From Acanthacorydalis orientalis (taxonomy: Eukaryota; Arthropoda; Insecta; Megaloptera; Corydalidae), in NCBI GenBank assembly GCA_034766995.1, contig CM068317.1:20897714-20961713 (forward strand): 64,000 nt of DNA, read 5' to 3'. The notes beneath the pieces are model-generated. The model did no database searches. It was given only the letters and a program-made list of their open reading frames with translations, and was not told the DNA's origin. The position numbers and the translations under genes are program-made. Positions 23,870 through 36,301 of this stretch are shown one piece after another; within the stretch, counting starts at the first letter, position 1, and every line of letters starts with the position of its first letter.

Positions 23870-24060
23870 GACAAGATTGCAGCTTTACCCCGTGGGTAGA
23901 GCACGTGGCCAGGTTGACTGTGCGCAAGCGTAACACAGTAGCACATGGCGTGACGTAAGACCGGTAGCAGAGACGCGATGCGGCGGCGGCTGCGAACTGT
24001 TCGTGCAGGTCAATTCCTGCTGCCAGTGTGTCTCGCATGAGAATGCCTCGCATTCACCAT
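23870..24060. promoter_or_regulatory. Short CpG-rich island
   Basis: About 190 bases, the most GC-rich small island of the window, with a GCGGCGGCGGC run. On + it has an acceptor-like ATTGCAG (to 23881) and a donor-like GTGCAG|GTCAAT (intron near 24009), but all three + frames between them contain stops. A minus frame (23856-24053) is open, Ala-rich and without motifs. It could be a non-coding exon, a promoter or an enhancer. CAGG-AATTGA-CCTG forms a small hairpin on the minus strand. Confidence 0.3.
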
Positions 24061-24464
24061 TTAATTAGGGTGGATTTATGATAACCGTACGATAGTTTCA
24101 TATGTATTTGCATATGTGCACATGGAATTGTTGTTTCGGTCTATTCAGTACATATGTTATACTTGAATATAATAACTTTATTATAGTCTAATGATGTTAA
24201 AACATTGGTTTCGTAAATTTAATAAATTCATTCGAATTGAATTACATGTTTTAAAAAAATATTTTATAACAGATTTTATTTTGATACATCATAGTTTTAT
24301 TATATCAGATTTACATCTGAGAATTTTATTAAAAAATATATTAATTAAATTTTAAAACTCCTACCGCCATTTCAATAACTCTCCAATTAGTCTAATTATT
24401 CTGCAGCGTTTATATACGGTTGAATAAAAACTATTATGTGTTATTTTTATAAAATTCTCTCATA

Positions 24465-24670
24465 CATAAACATAAGTAGAAAATTAATGAAATGTATATT
24501 ATAAACGCTCAGTCGTTGTTTTTTCTATTCTAAAGAACGGATTAACTATTTAAGGACTGATTTTTTTGAATAGATAATTTGGATATTTCATATTTATAAT
24601 GTATCACTTTGTTACTAGTAAAAAAATAGTTTTTGAAAACATGTTAGTCTTTAAATTTTCTTGCGCGATG

Positions 24671-24743
<73 letters not shown>

Positions 24744-24744
24744 C

Positions 24745-24835
<91 letters not shown>

Positions 24836-25075
24836 GTGTATATATATATATATTCTTATATGCAGTAAGATCCAAATTATTGCTTGTGTTGTGTACATCA
24901 CACAGTAAATCGCTAAATAAAATAACGCTCATAAGGCCAATATAATAAATGAAGATGTATAGTGAAAAGCAAATAATACAAGAATTATCTTTAATTATTC
25001 AGTAATTAATTTCTTGTATATTGTATACTTTAAAAACAGTATAATTAATATACATACACACATACACAAACACAT

Positions 25076-25135
<60 letters not shown>
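24465..25135 (+). repeat. Inverted dispersed repeat, copy 1
   Basis: Matches the reverse complement of 39898-40375 over its whole unique part. Shared runs include AAATTTTCTTGCGCGATGTA, TTACTAGTAA and TTATTCAGTAATTAATTT. In both copies an (AT)n tract follows GCGCGATGTAATTATAT and the right end passes into (CA)n plus (AT)n. The (AT)n tract is about 180 bp here (24676-24853) and about 40 bp in the other copy. No coding frame. It could be an unclassified transposon or a segmental duplication. Confidence 0.75.
24676..24853. repeat. Long (AT)n microsatellite
   Basis: About 178 bp of (AT)n with rare CTAT, TTTAT and GTAT interruptions, among the two longest tracts in the window. All Tyr-Ile frames here are artefacts. 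Confidence 0.97.
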
Positions 25136-25141
<6 letters not shown>

Positions 25142-25510
25142 ATTTTGATTATTAACTCGAATGAAATAAATAAAAAAAATAATAAATTTCAAAAGTATGA
25201 CAATTTTGTTCTTTAAGCCTTTTTATACAAAGGATATTTTTTCTTAAAGGATTATAAAAAATTATAGTAAATTATAAAATACAATTAAACAAAAATTGTT
25301 TTAATGAAAACATGTTCAGTTCAAATTCAAATTAATTTTAATAAATTGCTTGGATTTAAATAATTTATGATAATTTATTTATTTATTTATTAAAATGAAA
25401 TTAACAATGTCATTAATAAAAATAGTAATTCATTCTTAATATTTGTTTGTTATTTTCATTTTGTATAAATGTCATATATATCAATCATTATAAATATACT
25501 GTTAGTAATA
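25136..25510. other. AT-rich stretch, nothing recognised
   Basis: No gene or repeat recognised. Confidence 0.5.
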
Positions 25511-25518
25511 TTTCAGTC

Positions 25519-25568
25519 ATGATTATTAGTGTATATATATATATATATATATATACACTAATAATCAT
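25519..25568. repeat. Perfect 50-bp palindrome
   Basis: The outer arm ATGATTATTAGTGT is mirrored exactly by ACACTAATAATCAT around an (AT)n centre, with no mismatch in 25 bp per arm. A second overlapping inverted pair (ACACTA / TAGTGT) lies at 25572-25592. Cruciform potential is high. Confidence 0.9.
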
Positions 25569-25587
25569 ATATACACTAATAATAATA

Positions 25588-25634
<47 letters not shown>

Positions 25635-27055
25635 TACATATATATATATGTAGTTATATATATATACATGTGTGTATGTGTGTATCCGTATAAATCTGTT
25701 TTCATTTCAATTAAATTAGAGAAATTTAATATTAATATAGATAATTCTAAACCAATGAGATAAAAATGTTTTGTTGACAAACATTTATATATAAATATAT
25801 ATATATATATATATTTGTTCTGTAAACTTTAAGGAATGTTTCATATAGAATTTCGTTTGGAATGCATATTTTTTCTCTATAATTGTATAAAGGAATCGTA
25901 ATTAAGATATACAATAATATTGTTGACACAAATATACTTATTATATATGTTCATTTACATACAATTCAAAAATATCTAAATGGTGTAAAGTTTATTAAAT
26001 TACATTGGTTTTAATAAGATACTATTTTCCTTTTGGAATCACTTTATGGAACACACTGTACAATTTTTAAACATATTTTCATTTTTAAATAAATAATTGT
26101 CACCTAATCAAAAATACTACTGTTTATCCTACATCTGACAATTTTTTTATGATACGTAGTTAAAATAAAAATTATATGAGAGATGTATTTTAAAAAACTA
26201 GTTCTTTCTGTACCTTTTTATTCTGAAAATATCGAAATAAGCATAGTCAAGAATCAAAAAGAATCGATAATCGATGGAATGTTTGAAGAGTAAAAGTGAA
26301 CTAAGGCACAGTTCCAAGAACAATATTGTTATGTGTAAGAGTTTAATTATGAAAACAACTAAAATTTTGATGAATTAGCTTTTACAGTGCCATCATATAT
26401 TTTTTTGGTTTTATATTATCTATATTTTAAGAAAAATTGTTTTATTTATTGTGTTTTGATCAAGATGACTTTAAATTTAACCAAATTATATAGATTTTTT
26501 TGACGAATAAAAAGTGGTTAGATTTATAAGACCATATTAATAAAGAAAATACAACTTTTATTAAAACGAAGTACAAATTTCATTTTATACATTTATTTAA
26601 TACAAATTAGAATATGATAAAATATCCGATGAACAACACCAATGAAAAATATTTTTTTTTAAATCAGGATTGAAATATACATTTTATTTTTATAAATTGG
26701 CTAAAAAAGACAAATGTACTGTTTATAAATATTTAGAACATTTCCATCAAATATTTCTTGTTCAATTTTAATTCGAATATTGAACAGAAGGTCATCTTTC
26801 CTAATATTTTTTCTTTTATTCTACTCGTTTTTGTTAGCAATTAGAATGGATACATCTACAAGTTTAGTCTGGAATCTCTTGATTTTGATACTTTGTCTAA
26901 ACTACAGATTTTACTATAATTTTTCTGGATTGACTTAATTTTTTTATTATATTTAAAAATTATTGTTTCAAAATTTTATATTTTATTTAGTACAGGGAAT
27001 ATATTAAAATGCGCTTTTTATTAATGTTAAACTCGATTTTAATGTATAAATTAAG

Positions 27056-27106
<51 letters not shown>

Positions 27107-28953
27107 ATGTGTTTGTGTATGTGAACTTGTATGGGTTTATGTGTGTTTATGTGCTAGTGTGTGTGAATTCGTATGTATATGTATGTCTTGTTAAAACATA
27201 AATCCATGCATAAATAAATTTCTTAGATAAACATTATTAAATATTAAATATTTCATTTTTAAATATTAGTTCACTTATTTGTATTTTACGTATTTTAAAT
27301 TAATATTAGCTATTTATAAACGAATAAGTATTTTGGTATTTTATCTTACAATATCATAAAATAAATTAATGATTTATAATAATTTATGCAAAATAAATTC
27401 TTCTCGGTAATACAAAATTACATTACCAGCTATATTTATATTATTGATAAAAAAATATAAATTACTAATTAAGGAAAATATTTGTAAAATTAATTAAATA
27501 CTATAACGTTCCTATATTAATTTAAAACGTTAATTTTATTTATTAGTTAATAAATCGTAAATTTTATTCTTAAAAATAATAAATATATTAACAATGATGT
27601 TAACAGAAAATTTTCCATATTATTTTATTATTATATTAATTGTTAACTTTATAGATTTTTTACAAAAAAGGTATCCTTATGAAAATGTACAACCATTTAT
27701 TATTAAAAAAATACTTGGTAAATATTTAATAATATTATAAAACCCAGTTTCACACTTAAAAATTATTGTAATTTTTAATTTAGGTTAATACCAATTTTGA
27801 TATCATATCAGGTTACAGTTTAATTCATGTTGAATCTAAAATTTTAATAAATTAGATATTAAAAACTAATAGACAAAGATATAAACAAAAATATTAAATG
27901 GAAATTGTGAAATCGATCCTCTTTGTGCAAATTATGTTAAAAAAATATTTTCCGTAAAATAATAGTTACTTTTATATATATATATATATATATAGAAAAA
28001 TATTCATAACTTTTTAAAACTCTTAATTAATACAAAGAGTAAAGGGTAAATAAACGTGTAATTCAATACCTTAAAAATCATAATATACACTTTTTTATCT
28101 TCATATTAAACCCATTAAATATACCCGTTTTTATATCAATTTATAAATGTATTCAAAAATACATTCACAAATATTTTTGTAAAAACATCGACAGAAATTT
28201 ATTACAAATCTGATATTGAAAACAACTAGTTTATTCTAAGCAAATAGTTCTCATATTATTTATTTAAAATTAATATTTTTTAATTTGTTTTCGTATATTT
28301 AATAAGTATATAAAAAATAAAATTAATTGATAAAAATAGCATCATACAGTAGTACCAACATACAAGAAATCTCGTGTATTTTTCTATAAAATGATGAAAT
28401 ACTTATAAACAGTGCATAATTTTTTTCTCATATTTTTGAAAATAACTGTTATTTATTTGCAAAATTATATAATTCCGTATTTATTTAAAAAGAGATAATA
28501 TAAATTGATGTACTCTATGAAAATGTATCAACATCCAAAAAAGAATGTTTGTGAAATTTAGATTTTATTTTTGCATTGAATCTGTAAAAACATAAATTGT
28601 CTTTTAAACAAAAAATAAATGGCTCTTTTTAATAATTTTTGTTACAGATTCATAAGACTTAAAAAGCAATCTACTTTTATAATTTAAAAATGATTTCATT
28701 TTCATTCGTAAAGTCAATACTAAAAATAAATATTAAAAATTAATTATTGATCATTTTTATTTAGAAAAAAATTATGATTTGTGAGATAAGAGAAAAATTT
28801 ATTTGTGAAAGCGAATTTACCCACAGATTCAAAAACAAATATATATTCAGTTAACTCAATTTTTTTGTTCTCAAGTGCAATTTTAATTTATATTTGCCTT
28901 GCTTGTCACATATTAGAAATTATATTTACATAAAAATATTTTGTCTTTCTTAG
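25569..28953. other. AT-rich stretch with microsatellites
   Basis: (AT)n at about 25591-25635, 27059-27090 (followed by (GT)n to about 27160) and 27974-27994. No gene or complex repeat recognised. Confidence 0.55.
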
Positions 28954-29246
28954 ACAATACAATTAAATTATTAATAAAAAATAAACAACGTTGCAGCAAG
29001 CAAAACTCTTTAAAATATGAAATATTATATGATTTTTTTCTTTTTTACAATCAAATCCGCTTTATTAATTATGGAACTATTTTTGAAAGAAATATGTGTA
29101 TTTATAAAACTGGATTTTATGAGCCGTTTATATTTCTGACAAATCGCATATCTACTTGTAAAATATATACATATAATGAATATATTAAAAAAGTACATGT
29201 AAATAATTTAAAAGAAAACATTTTTAAACTACTAGTATTCATTTGA
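28954..29246 (+). other. Unusually long open frame after an acceptor-like site
   Basis: In DNA rich in stop codons, a frame of about 97 codons follows a pyrimidine-rich acceptor-like TTTTGTCTTTCTTAG (to 28953) and ends at TGA. The predicted peptide is Ile/Asn/Lys/Phe/Tyr-rich, exactly as random AT-rich DNA would give, and has no motif. I regard it as probably chance. Confidence 0.12.
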
Positions 29247-29699
29247 ATTGAATTATTTGACAGCTTTACATTCAGCAAGTTTTAATGAATGAATGAATGA
29301 ATGAATTTCTAATAATTATATGATACTTTTATATATTTGAACTTATACGTATAGACATTTTTTACATGTCAGTTATTTTTAACAGTTTAGCTTAATTTGT
29401 TTACTGAAGTTTGTAAACGAAAATTAATATTATTTTTAGTAATCGACAGTTTGATTGAAATGAAAATATTTTGAAACAAGACTTTTTCTTTGCATTAATA
29501 TTTTTTTGAACCAGTATTCTCTCAATGATTTATAAATATTTCATAAAATGGTTTAAGGTCAGATAATCATAATTTTTAATAATTAAATGAAAGTAAGTTT
29601 TAACTTTTATACTTATTTTGTTAAAATATAGTTTAGGCACTGGAACTAAATTCACTTTCACTTCCCCACAAACTCTAAAACAGTTTTTATAGTGATAAA
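29247..29699. other. AT-rich stretch with (TGAA)n
   Basis: A short (GAAT)n run at 29285-29306. Nothing else seen. Confidence 0.5.
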
Positions 29700-29915
29700 T
29701 GTTAAGTAATTAATGTTTGAAAATTTTTATTCGTTATTTATGTGCATTTATATGCTGATATCATTATCTTAAGATCACCACAGTAAATAAAATTCTGACA
29801 AAAAAGGCACAGGACAGATTTTCTTTATCTTAGTGTTCTAAAGATAATGATATCTCTAGTTGAAAAAAAAAACAACTACAAATGATTAATGGCCAATAAT
29901 TAAACATTTTTATAA
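29700..29915. repeat. Foldback repeat with two hammerhead-like arms (unit 3)
   Basis: Exact 14-bp inverted repeats GATATCATTATCTT (29757-29770) and AAGATAATGATATC (29841-29854) flank a 70-base centre. The right arm on plus continues to GAAAA and the palindrome motif (AAATGATTAATGG...AAACATTTTT, to 29910). The left arm on minus continues to ATAAATGCACAT. The layout is the same as units 2, 5 and 6. Confidence 0.55.
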
Positions 29916-32094
29916 GAAACACATTTGTGATTCGCAGAAAAGTGAAAATATATTACTTAATTTTGATAATTTATACAAATTTATATTTTTTATGATACTC
30001 AAAACAATAAACAAATATTTCACAAGTTAATATAATTATTCATTTATTAAAAAAATACTTTTATAAAATAATGTACAAAATATGAACAATATTTAAAACA
30101 TAGTTAAGATAACAAAATATAAACCAATTATCATTCATATTAAATAAACCTTAATATATTTATTTTTTAAAAAAATCTTTCTTAAATATGCATTCGATTC
30201 TTTCATTATATTTAAAAATACCTGGAATAGAATTCATTTATTATTGAAGATAGAAGATAGATATTACTGAACAAACCTTACATTCAATTGCGTCTTTTAA
30301 TAATTTACTTTCGTTTCCTTGAAGTTCGATTTATGATTGAAAATAATTCGATTCAAATTTCATATAGACTATTTCTGGAAAAGGATAAAATTGACTTTAG
30401 AATTATTTTTATTTATCATATGCTTATAAATTATAGCCAAATATTATGATTATAAAAAATATTGGGAAATATGATTGAAGCCTAGTTGATATTTAATTTC
30501 CTCTTGGTGAAAAAAGAAACTAATACAAGTAGACTAATCTAATCAATTGACCTTTTTAAACGTACATTAATTTTTATTGTTCAAGTGAAATTTAAAAATA
30601 TTTCCTTAACATCCAAACTTTCCTTATAACAAATCTATAGCGTGCTTTAAATACACAAACTTATGTTTTATTAGTAGAAAAAATTAATTAATTCTGAGCA
30701 CAGTACTTATTATCAAAATATGAGAAATAATGTCGGCTATAGTGATATTTATCAAACACTAATTTTTGCATCTAAACTTTACATTTAAATATAATTTCAC
30801 ATGAAATAAGTGATGAACTATTCGTAGATAGACAAGGATTGATTTTAAGAAAGAATAACACCTGATTATGCCCTTTTATCGCGATTTATCTGCACATAAA
30901 ATGAGTTTAATTTTTAATTTTTTATTAATAAAATTCCATGATTACCTGTTCACTAAATGCTTAAATGGAAACTTCTTGCATTATTTTTCATTTTGTCCAA
31001 CATATCTAAATTGAAGTCCATATTTCCGAACGGAGTAGAATACAAGAACTTTTTTTTATTCTTCTGAAATTATCCATTTATACATGTTGACACATAATAA
31101 ATTAAAAATATTACAATTAAAATAATATTGTATGTGTAATAATATTTAATAATTCATATTTAATTAATATTTATTGTGTTATACTATTTAATAATTCTAT
31201 AATTAATTAGGTGTTATTTTTGATGATTGTATAATATTTTTGTACATTGATACATTGACAAATGAAAACTATTTAACATTCTAATAATTTAATTTTTGTT
31301 ATGAAAATCAACAATAATGAAAATATTATATTTAAAAAAGAATTTAATTAGTCTAGAACCAAAAAATATATACATCTTTGAAATAAAATTACTTCAAAAA
31401 TAATACATTGTTAAAGATTTTCTTGTTAGAATATCTTTCATATATCAAATATTTGAATATGAATAGTCAATTATTGTAAATATATAAATGAGATATAAAT
31501 TGACAGATGCTTTTTTTAAGAAATAACAGTATTATAGTTATGACAATATATTGCAATTTATCTATTTGTATGAATTACATGTTAATACATTCATTCTTAA
31601 TTCGTTAATTCAATCAAATTTATTTTCAAAAATTTTACTATGAACAGAAACTTACCACATTTAGTTAGTTATGATTTTCAATAAAGTATTTATTATGTAT
31701 CAAATTGTGATTATCATTTAAATTAATAATGGTGATTTTTTATATAGTGTTAATTTTCTGTTTTCAATAAAATATATTTAAATTTATCAAATTAATAAAC
31801 TAAAATTACATCATGTAATTATAATAGTTTATATATATATATATATATATACTTCCAAAATTTTGGAATGAGTAAGTTTTTATTTTTCAATTTAATATTA
31901 ATTAGGCACAAGGAAAGGAAATAGGTAAAGAGTTAATATTACAATTCAGGCTCAAAATCTTTTAATAAATATTTACCACATAATTTTTATCATTGTCTCC
32001 GTTTTATAATTGTAATTATTTTATTAACATATAACTGAACTCTTATTTTATTTAATACTCGTTTATTTGATATCCATTAAATTACTTAATAATG

Positions 32095-32097
<3 letters not shown>
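29916..32097. other. AT-rich stretch, nothing recognised
   Basis: One short (AT)n tract at 31831-31851. No gene or complex repeat recognised. Confidence 0.55.

Positions 32098-32152
<55 letters not shown>
32098..32152. repeat. (AT)n microsatellite
   Basis: About 55 bp of pure (AT)n followed by ACATACATACATGTGTG. Confidence 0.95.
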
Positions 32153-32154
<2 letters not shown>

Positions 32155-32380
32155 CATACATACATGTGTGTGTTTCTATGTACGTACTACATTTTTAACA
32201 TTTTATCTTTAAAAATGAGTTTTCATAACTTAAAAAAATTACGTATATATGGCTACATTAGATTTCATCTATTCAAATTTTTCTATCTCGACCCTCTTTT
32301 CATAGATGGCTTCTAATTCTAATGAATGTGAATTGAAAATATTCATTTGAAAAAGAATCTTACTTAAGTTAGGCAAATCA

Positions 32381-32381
<1 letters not shown>

Positions 32382-32458
<77 letters not shown>

Positions 32459-32472
32459 ATATATATATATAC

Positions 32473-32528
<56 letters not shown>

Positions 32529-32551
32529 AGATATATGTGTGTGTGTGTGTG
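32382..32551. repeat. Compound (AT)n-(GATA)n-(AT)n-(GT)n
   Basis: (AT)n, eight or so GATA units (32429-32457), (AT)n with ATAC interruptions, GATATA units (32510-32533) and (GT)n to 32551. Confidence 0.95.
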
Positions 32552-32869
32552 GGAATGATAGAATACATACATTACAATTTTCATTTTATAATAGTATTTG
32601 TATACTATATGTTAATTATTGTTGAGCTAGAGTTCGTTAGTAAAGATATATTCTTCAAATATTATTTTTCTAATTTTAAAGATTACTGACATTAGTTGTT
32701 TTTGTATACTCAACTTTCCTGTGCGATCCGTCAAAAAATGTACAATATAAAAGTGTTGCTTTACTTTAAAAAGAGTAAAAATTCTTGGTTGAAGTAAACA
32801 AATAATTAAGTATTGAATAACTTACCGTAACAGATAAAATTTTTACCCACAAGCAACAAAAAAAAATAT
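32552..32869. other. AT-rich stretch, nothing recognised
   Basis: No feature recognised. Confidence 0.4.
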
Positions 32870-33395
32870 TGACATTGATCATTTTTGTATTGTAGCTAAT
32901 AGGCATTTCGATGGTAATAACCACGTTCTCAGAATGCTAAGATACACAAAAATTTACAATCAGAATTTTCTATACGTTAACGTTCTGAGCAGAGTAGGAT
33001 TTAGACAGGAGCAACATGGGCCACTATCCAGCGCGGCAAATTTTGAAAAGCTGAAAAATTTATTCTCAATCATAATTTCAATGTGAAGGTAGCTCAAATA
33101 GTCTATTTACTACATATCAATTTACGTTTTTTAAATAAATTAAATAAATAGAAAATTTTACAAATGTTGAGATCGTTAAAATTTTTTCTTTTGAAATTTT
33201 TTCAAAATTATCAACAATCACGGATTTCTCTAAATTCATTTAGAGAAAATTTGGGGGTAGATGGGAAATTTGATTAGTGGTTTAAGGTCGACAGTGTAAA
33301 TCTGGTCCTGGTTCTGAAGACAATCATATTCTCATCAAAATACATTTAAACAGTAATTAAAAATGACCAAAAATCAATTATTGAACTATTTAATC
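32870..33395. repeat. Foldback repeat, expanded unit (unit 4)
   Basis: The left arm on minus (32870-32950) has CTGAGAA, the hairpin GTGGT-TATT-ACCAT, then CGAAATG. The right arm on plus (33305-33395) has CTGAAGA, a decayed hairpin, AAAATACA and then the palindrome motif. The centre is about 350 bases instead of about 50-70. It holds a GC-richer piece at 32990-33055 (ATGGGCCACTATCCAGCGCG) and a GGGGGTAGATGGG run, so either another element inserted between the arms or this is a longer family member. Confidence 0.45.
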
Positions 33396-33888
33396 AGAAG
33401 AATGTTAGTAGCTTGTAGGATATGTGAAAACATTAATGCGTGCACGCTTATTTAGCTACAGTATCAAAACGATATTGTTTTTTACTTTTAGTTAGAGTAT
33501 AATAAAGAAAGAATATGAATTTTATTCAAAATTTAATATGTTGCAGACAGTTAATTGTTACCATAAACTATTAAATAAGAAATTTACTAAATTCTACTCG
33601 AATCAGTACGTTCTTATAAAGAAAAACCCTCTATAAAAGATTAAAATAAAGATTAAAGATAGTTCAAACTTTATAATTTTTTGAAAAAAATGCATATTTT
33701 CTTTCTAAAATAAATGTATTATTTTGTATTTTTCAAATTTTATTCTAATTATCACTGCGCAATTTACATAAATCGATTTTTATTTACTTTAATAACTTGC
33801 CCAAAATAAACAGGAATACATTTTCTTATCTATTATGCTACAAAATTGTAAGCAATTCAAAAATAATATTTATTCAACACAAACTATT
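33396..33888. other. AT-rich stretch, nothing recognised
   Basis: No gene or repeat recognised. Confidence 0.45.
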
Positions 33889-33918
33889 ATATATATATAT
33901 ACATTACATACATATATA

Positions 33919-34116
33919 GAATGATTCAATTTATGCTTCCACATAGAAATATTAAAAAGAGGAGCAGAAGTTAAGAGAAGAAATGTTTTTTATTTAGTAT
34001 TTTACTTCAATTCAATACTGAAATACAGTTGAATTAAAATACTAAATAGCGGATAGTATGTTTTTTTTTAATTTTTGCATTTTTTTTATACTTTTGTGTG
34101 GAAACCTAAGTTGAAC

Positions 34117-34121
<5 letters not shown>
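33919..34121. mobile_element. (AT)n-inserted MITE, copy A
   Basis: A 203-bp inverted-repeat element. The left end GAATGATTCAATTTATGCTT and the right end (reverse complement) GTGGTTCAACTTAGGTTTCC start imperfect arms that reach the centre near 34020, where both arms share AAATACTAAAT-like sequence. It is flanked on both sides by (AT)n. The two arms have diverged in the same way in all three copies. Here the GGAGCAG-type arm is on the left. No coding capacity. Confidence 0.8.
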
Positions 34122-34178
<57 letters not shown>

Positions 34179-34239
34179 GTATATATATGTATATATATAC
34201 ATATATATACATATGTATATGTATATGTATATATATATG

Positions 34240-34320
<81 letters not shown>
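34122..34320. repeat. Long (AT)n microsatellite
   Basis: About 200 bp of (AT)n with ATGT and ATAC interruptions, beginning at the end of MITE copy A. Confidence 0.97.
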
Positions 34321-34326
<6 letters not shown>

Positions 34327-34429
34327 AATTAGAATGTTTTAAAGTAATACATTTCATAATTTCGTTTTCATAGATAGAAAACTACGATATAAAGAAAACA
34401 AGACATACATTATAAAAGATTATAGATCG

Positions 34430-34770
34430 GACTTGTACTTTATATCAGTGTATTAAAATATCCAGTTCCAACTGGTTTACTGCACTGTATTCTCCATATA
34501 TAGTGTGCTATTTCCTAGATTTTATGTTCAGCACACGTCTATGATTAATACGTTATGTGTAATCTGGGAGCTCGTGTGACTAATGTCTGCGGTTTTATGA
34601 GAATGGAGATTTTACTACAAACTATATAGGTGACATCAATGATGGTATAGACTACATTCCGATATTATCATATAATATATTGTGTGTACTACTTTTTATT
34701 CTTAGAAGAAAAAACGGACCGGGAAAAGCTAGCCACATTCATACATAGCCCACGCATTTATTAACACAGA
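34430..34770. promoter_or_regulatory. GC-richer non-coding island
   Basis: About 340 bases with raised G+C, flanked by AT-rich DNA. It contains several inverted motifs, for example CAGTTCCAACTG, and no usable frame. A regulatory or non-coding RNA role is possible, but nothing specific is visible. Confidence 0.2.
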
Positions 34771-34772
34771 CA

Positions 34773-34776
<4 letters not shown>

Positions 34777-34832
<56 letters not shown>

Positions 34833-34888
34833 TCAGATAACTGTTAAAAAGTATGTTATATATAAATAGTTTTATAAAAACATCGTTA

Positions 34889-34930
<42 letters not shown>

Positions 34931-36164
34931 GTTTATATTTATAAATAGTTATAAAATCAATAAATTAAAAAAATTATTATTACAAATAATAAAAGTATTA
35001 CATAAATATATATGAGTATGATTAGTTATAATTTTTACTTTACTTTCAAATTTTTACGCTTGATGTAATTTTGTCTTTTTAAATTAATGTTGATGTTTTC
35101 AATTAACACGTATGACAGACCACCATCAATTAATTTTATAATCATTTTCGACATATAGCAATGGTATGTTCATTCTAAATGATTTATGAATGAATTTCTT
35201 AATTATGTACAACATTTACATTTATGCTCCAAAGAATAACATTTATTTATATGAAAACATATCTTGAAAGATAGAATGTCACTCTATCTACTTGTATTTT
35301 AAAAATTCACTTTTCAAAATATGTTAAATGGAAACAAGCTTACAATTTATTTAAATAGGTTAAACGAAACCAATTAGTTGTTTTTATCTAAAAATAGAAT
35401 GACATTTTCAAAAAGGATGACTGGTTCTCTATAAAATTTCGAATTGAAGTATTTAAGACTAAACTTGATGACAAATAAATCAAATTTACTTCTTTATTTA
35501 ATGCTATAGTCAATGTTGCATCGACGTTTTACACCTTTAAAATTTTTAAAACAATTAACTTTTAACTTTAATTTAACAAATCAATTTTCATTCATTACAA
35601 AATACACACAAATTCTAATCAAAACTTTCAATTATAAATTGTTGGTAATTTTAATTTTTTTCAGTTTCTGAGAATTGAAAATTTATTTATGAAAGTGAAC
35701 TTAAATATAGTTCGAAAAATTATAATTAAGATTAATTTAATTAACCTGGAAAAACTAATATGTTATTTATTATTTTTTAAAAAAAATATTTAATTACTAG
35801 ACTACATATATCTTAATCATTTTAACGAAAAATTTATTTTTCTATTTATTTAATAAAAAATAAAACAATATATTAAAAATATTTTCTTCTGTGTTTAGAT
35901 CTATTTTATATTTGCTACTTTTTCCTCATTTTAGTCAAACATGCGCTAAGTTCAACAGGTCAATTATTTAAAACAAAGATTTTTTTAAAGAATAAATCTT
36001 ACTACAAACATTTCCTATTAAATAAATAGTGTGCTTACGAATATGCAACGTCACGTCTATTAAATAATTCTTTGCTTAATGTTTACTACCAATTGTATTA
36101 AATGCGAACTTTGTATCGTACTGATGTATTGTTTTATGTTATTGTCTTCGAGTCACGTATCGGA
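34777..36164. other. AT-rich stretch with microsatellites
   Basis: (AT)n at 34777-34824 and 34891-34926. Nothing else recognised. Confidence 0.5.
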
Positions 36165-36250
36165 ATTATTAATTTTTAACATTAATTTCTTACGTTTATT
36201 ATTTAACTATGTAATACTTACATCCTAGAATTGTAAACATCCTAAAAAAT

Positions 36251-36301
<51 letters not shown>

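Noticed and set aside
24005..24022. tRNA T-arm at the GC-rich island (GCAGG...CCTGC)
   Set aside because: The loop has 6 bases, it lacks TTC, and the A-box-like sequence lies too far upstream for a tRNA.
24661..24945. Long frames of alternating Tyr and Ile, here and at 1932, 5514, 7903, 16187, 32269, 34075, 39595, 49319 and 60266
   Set aside because: They translate (AT)n microsatellites, which lack stops in those frames. No flanking coding signal.
32429..32457. (GATA)n as a functional boundary element
   Set aside because: Only about eight units inside a compound microsatellite. Nothing distinguishes it from slippage products.
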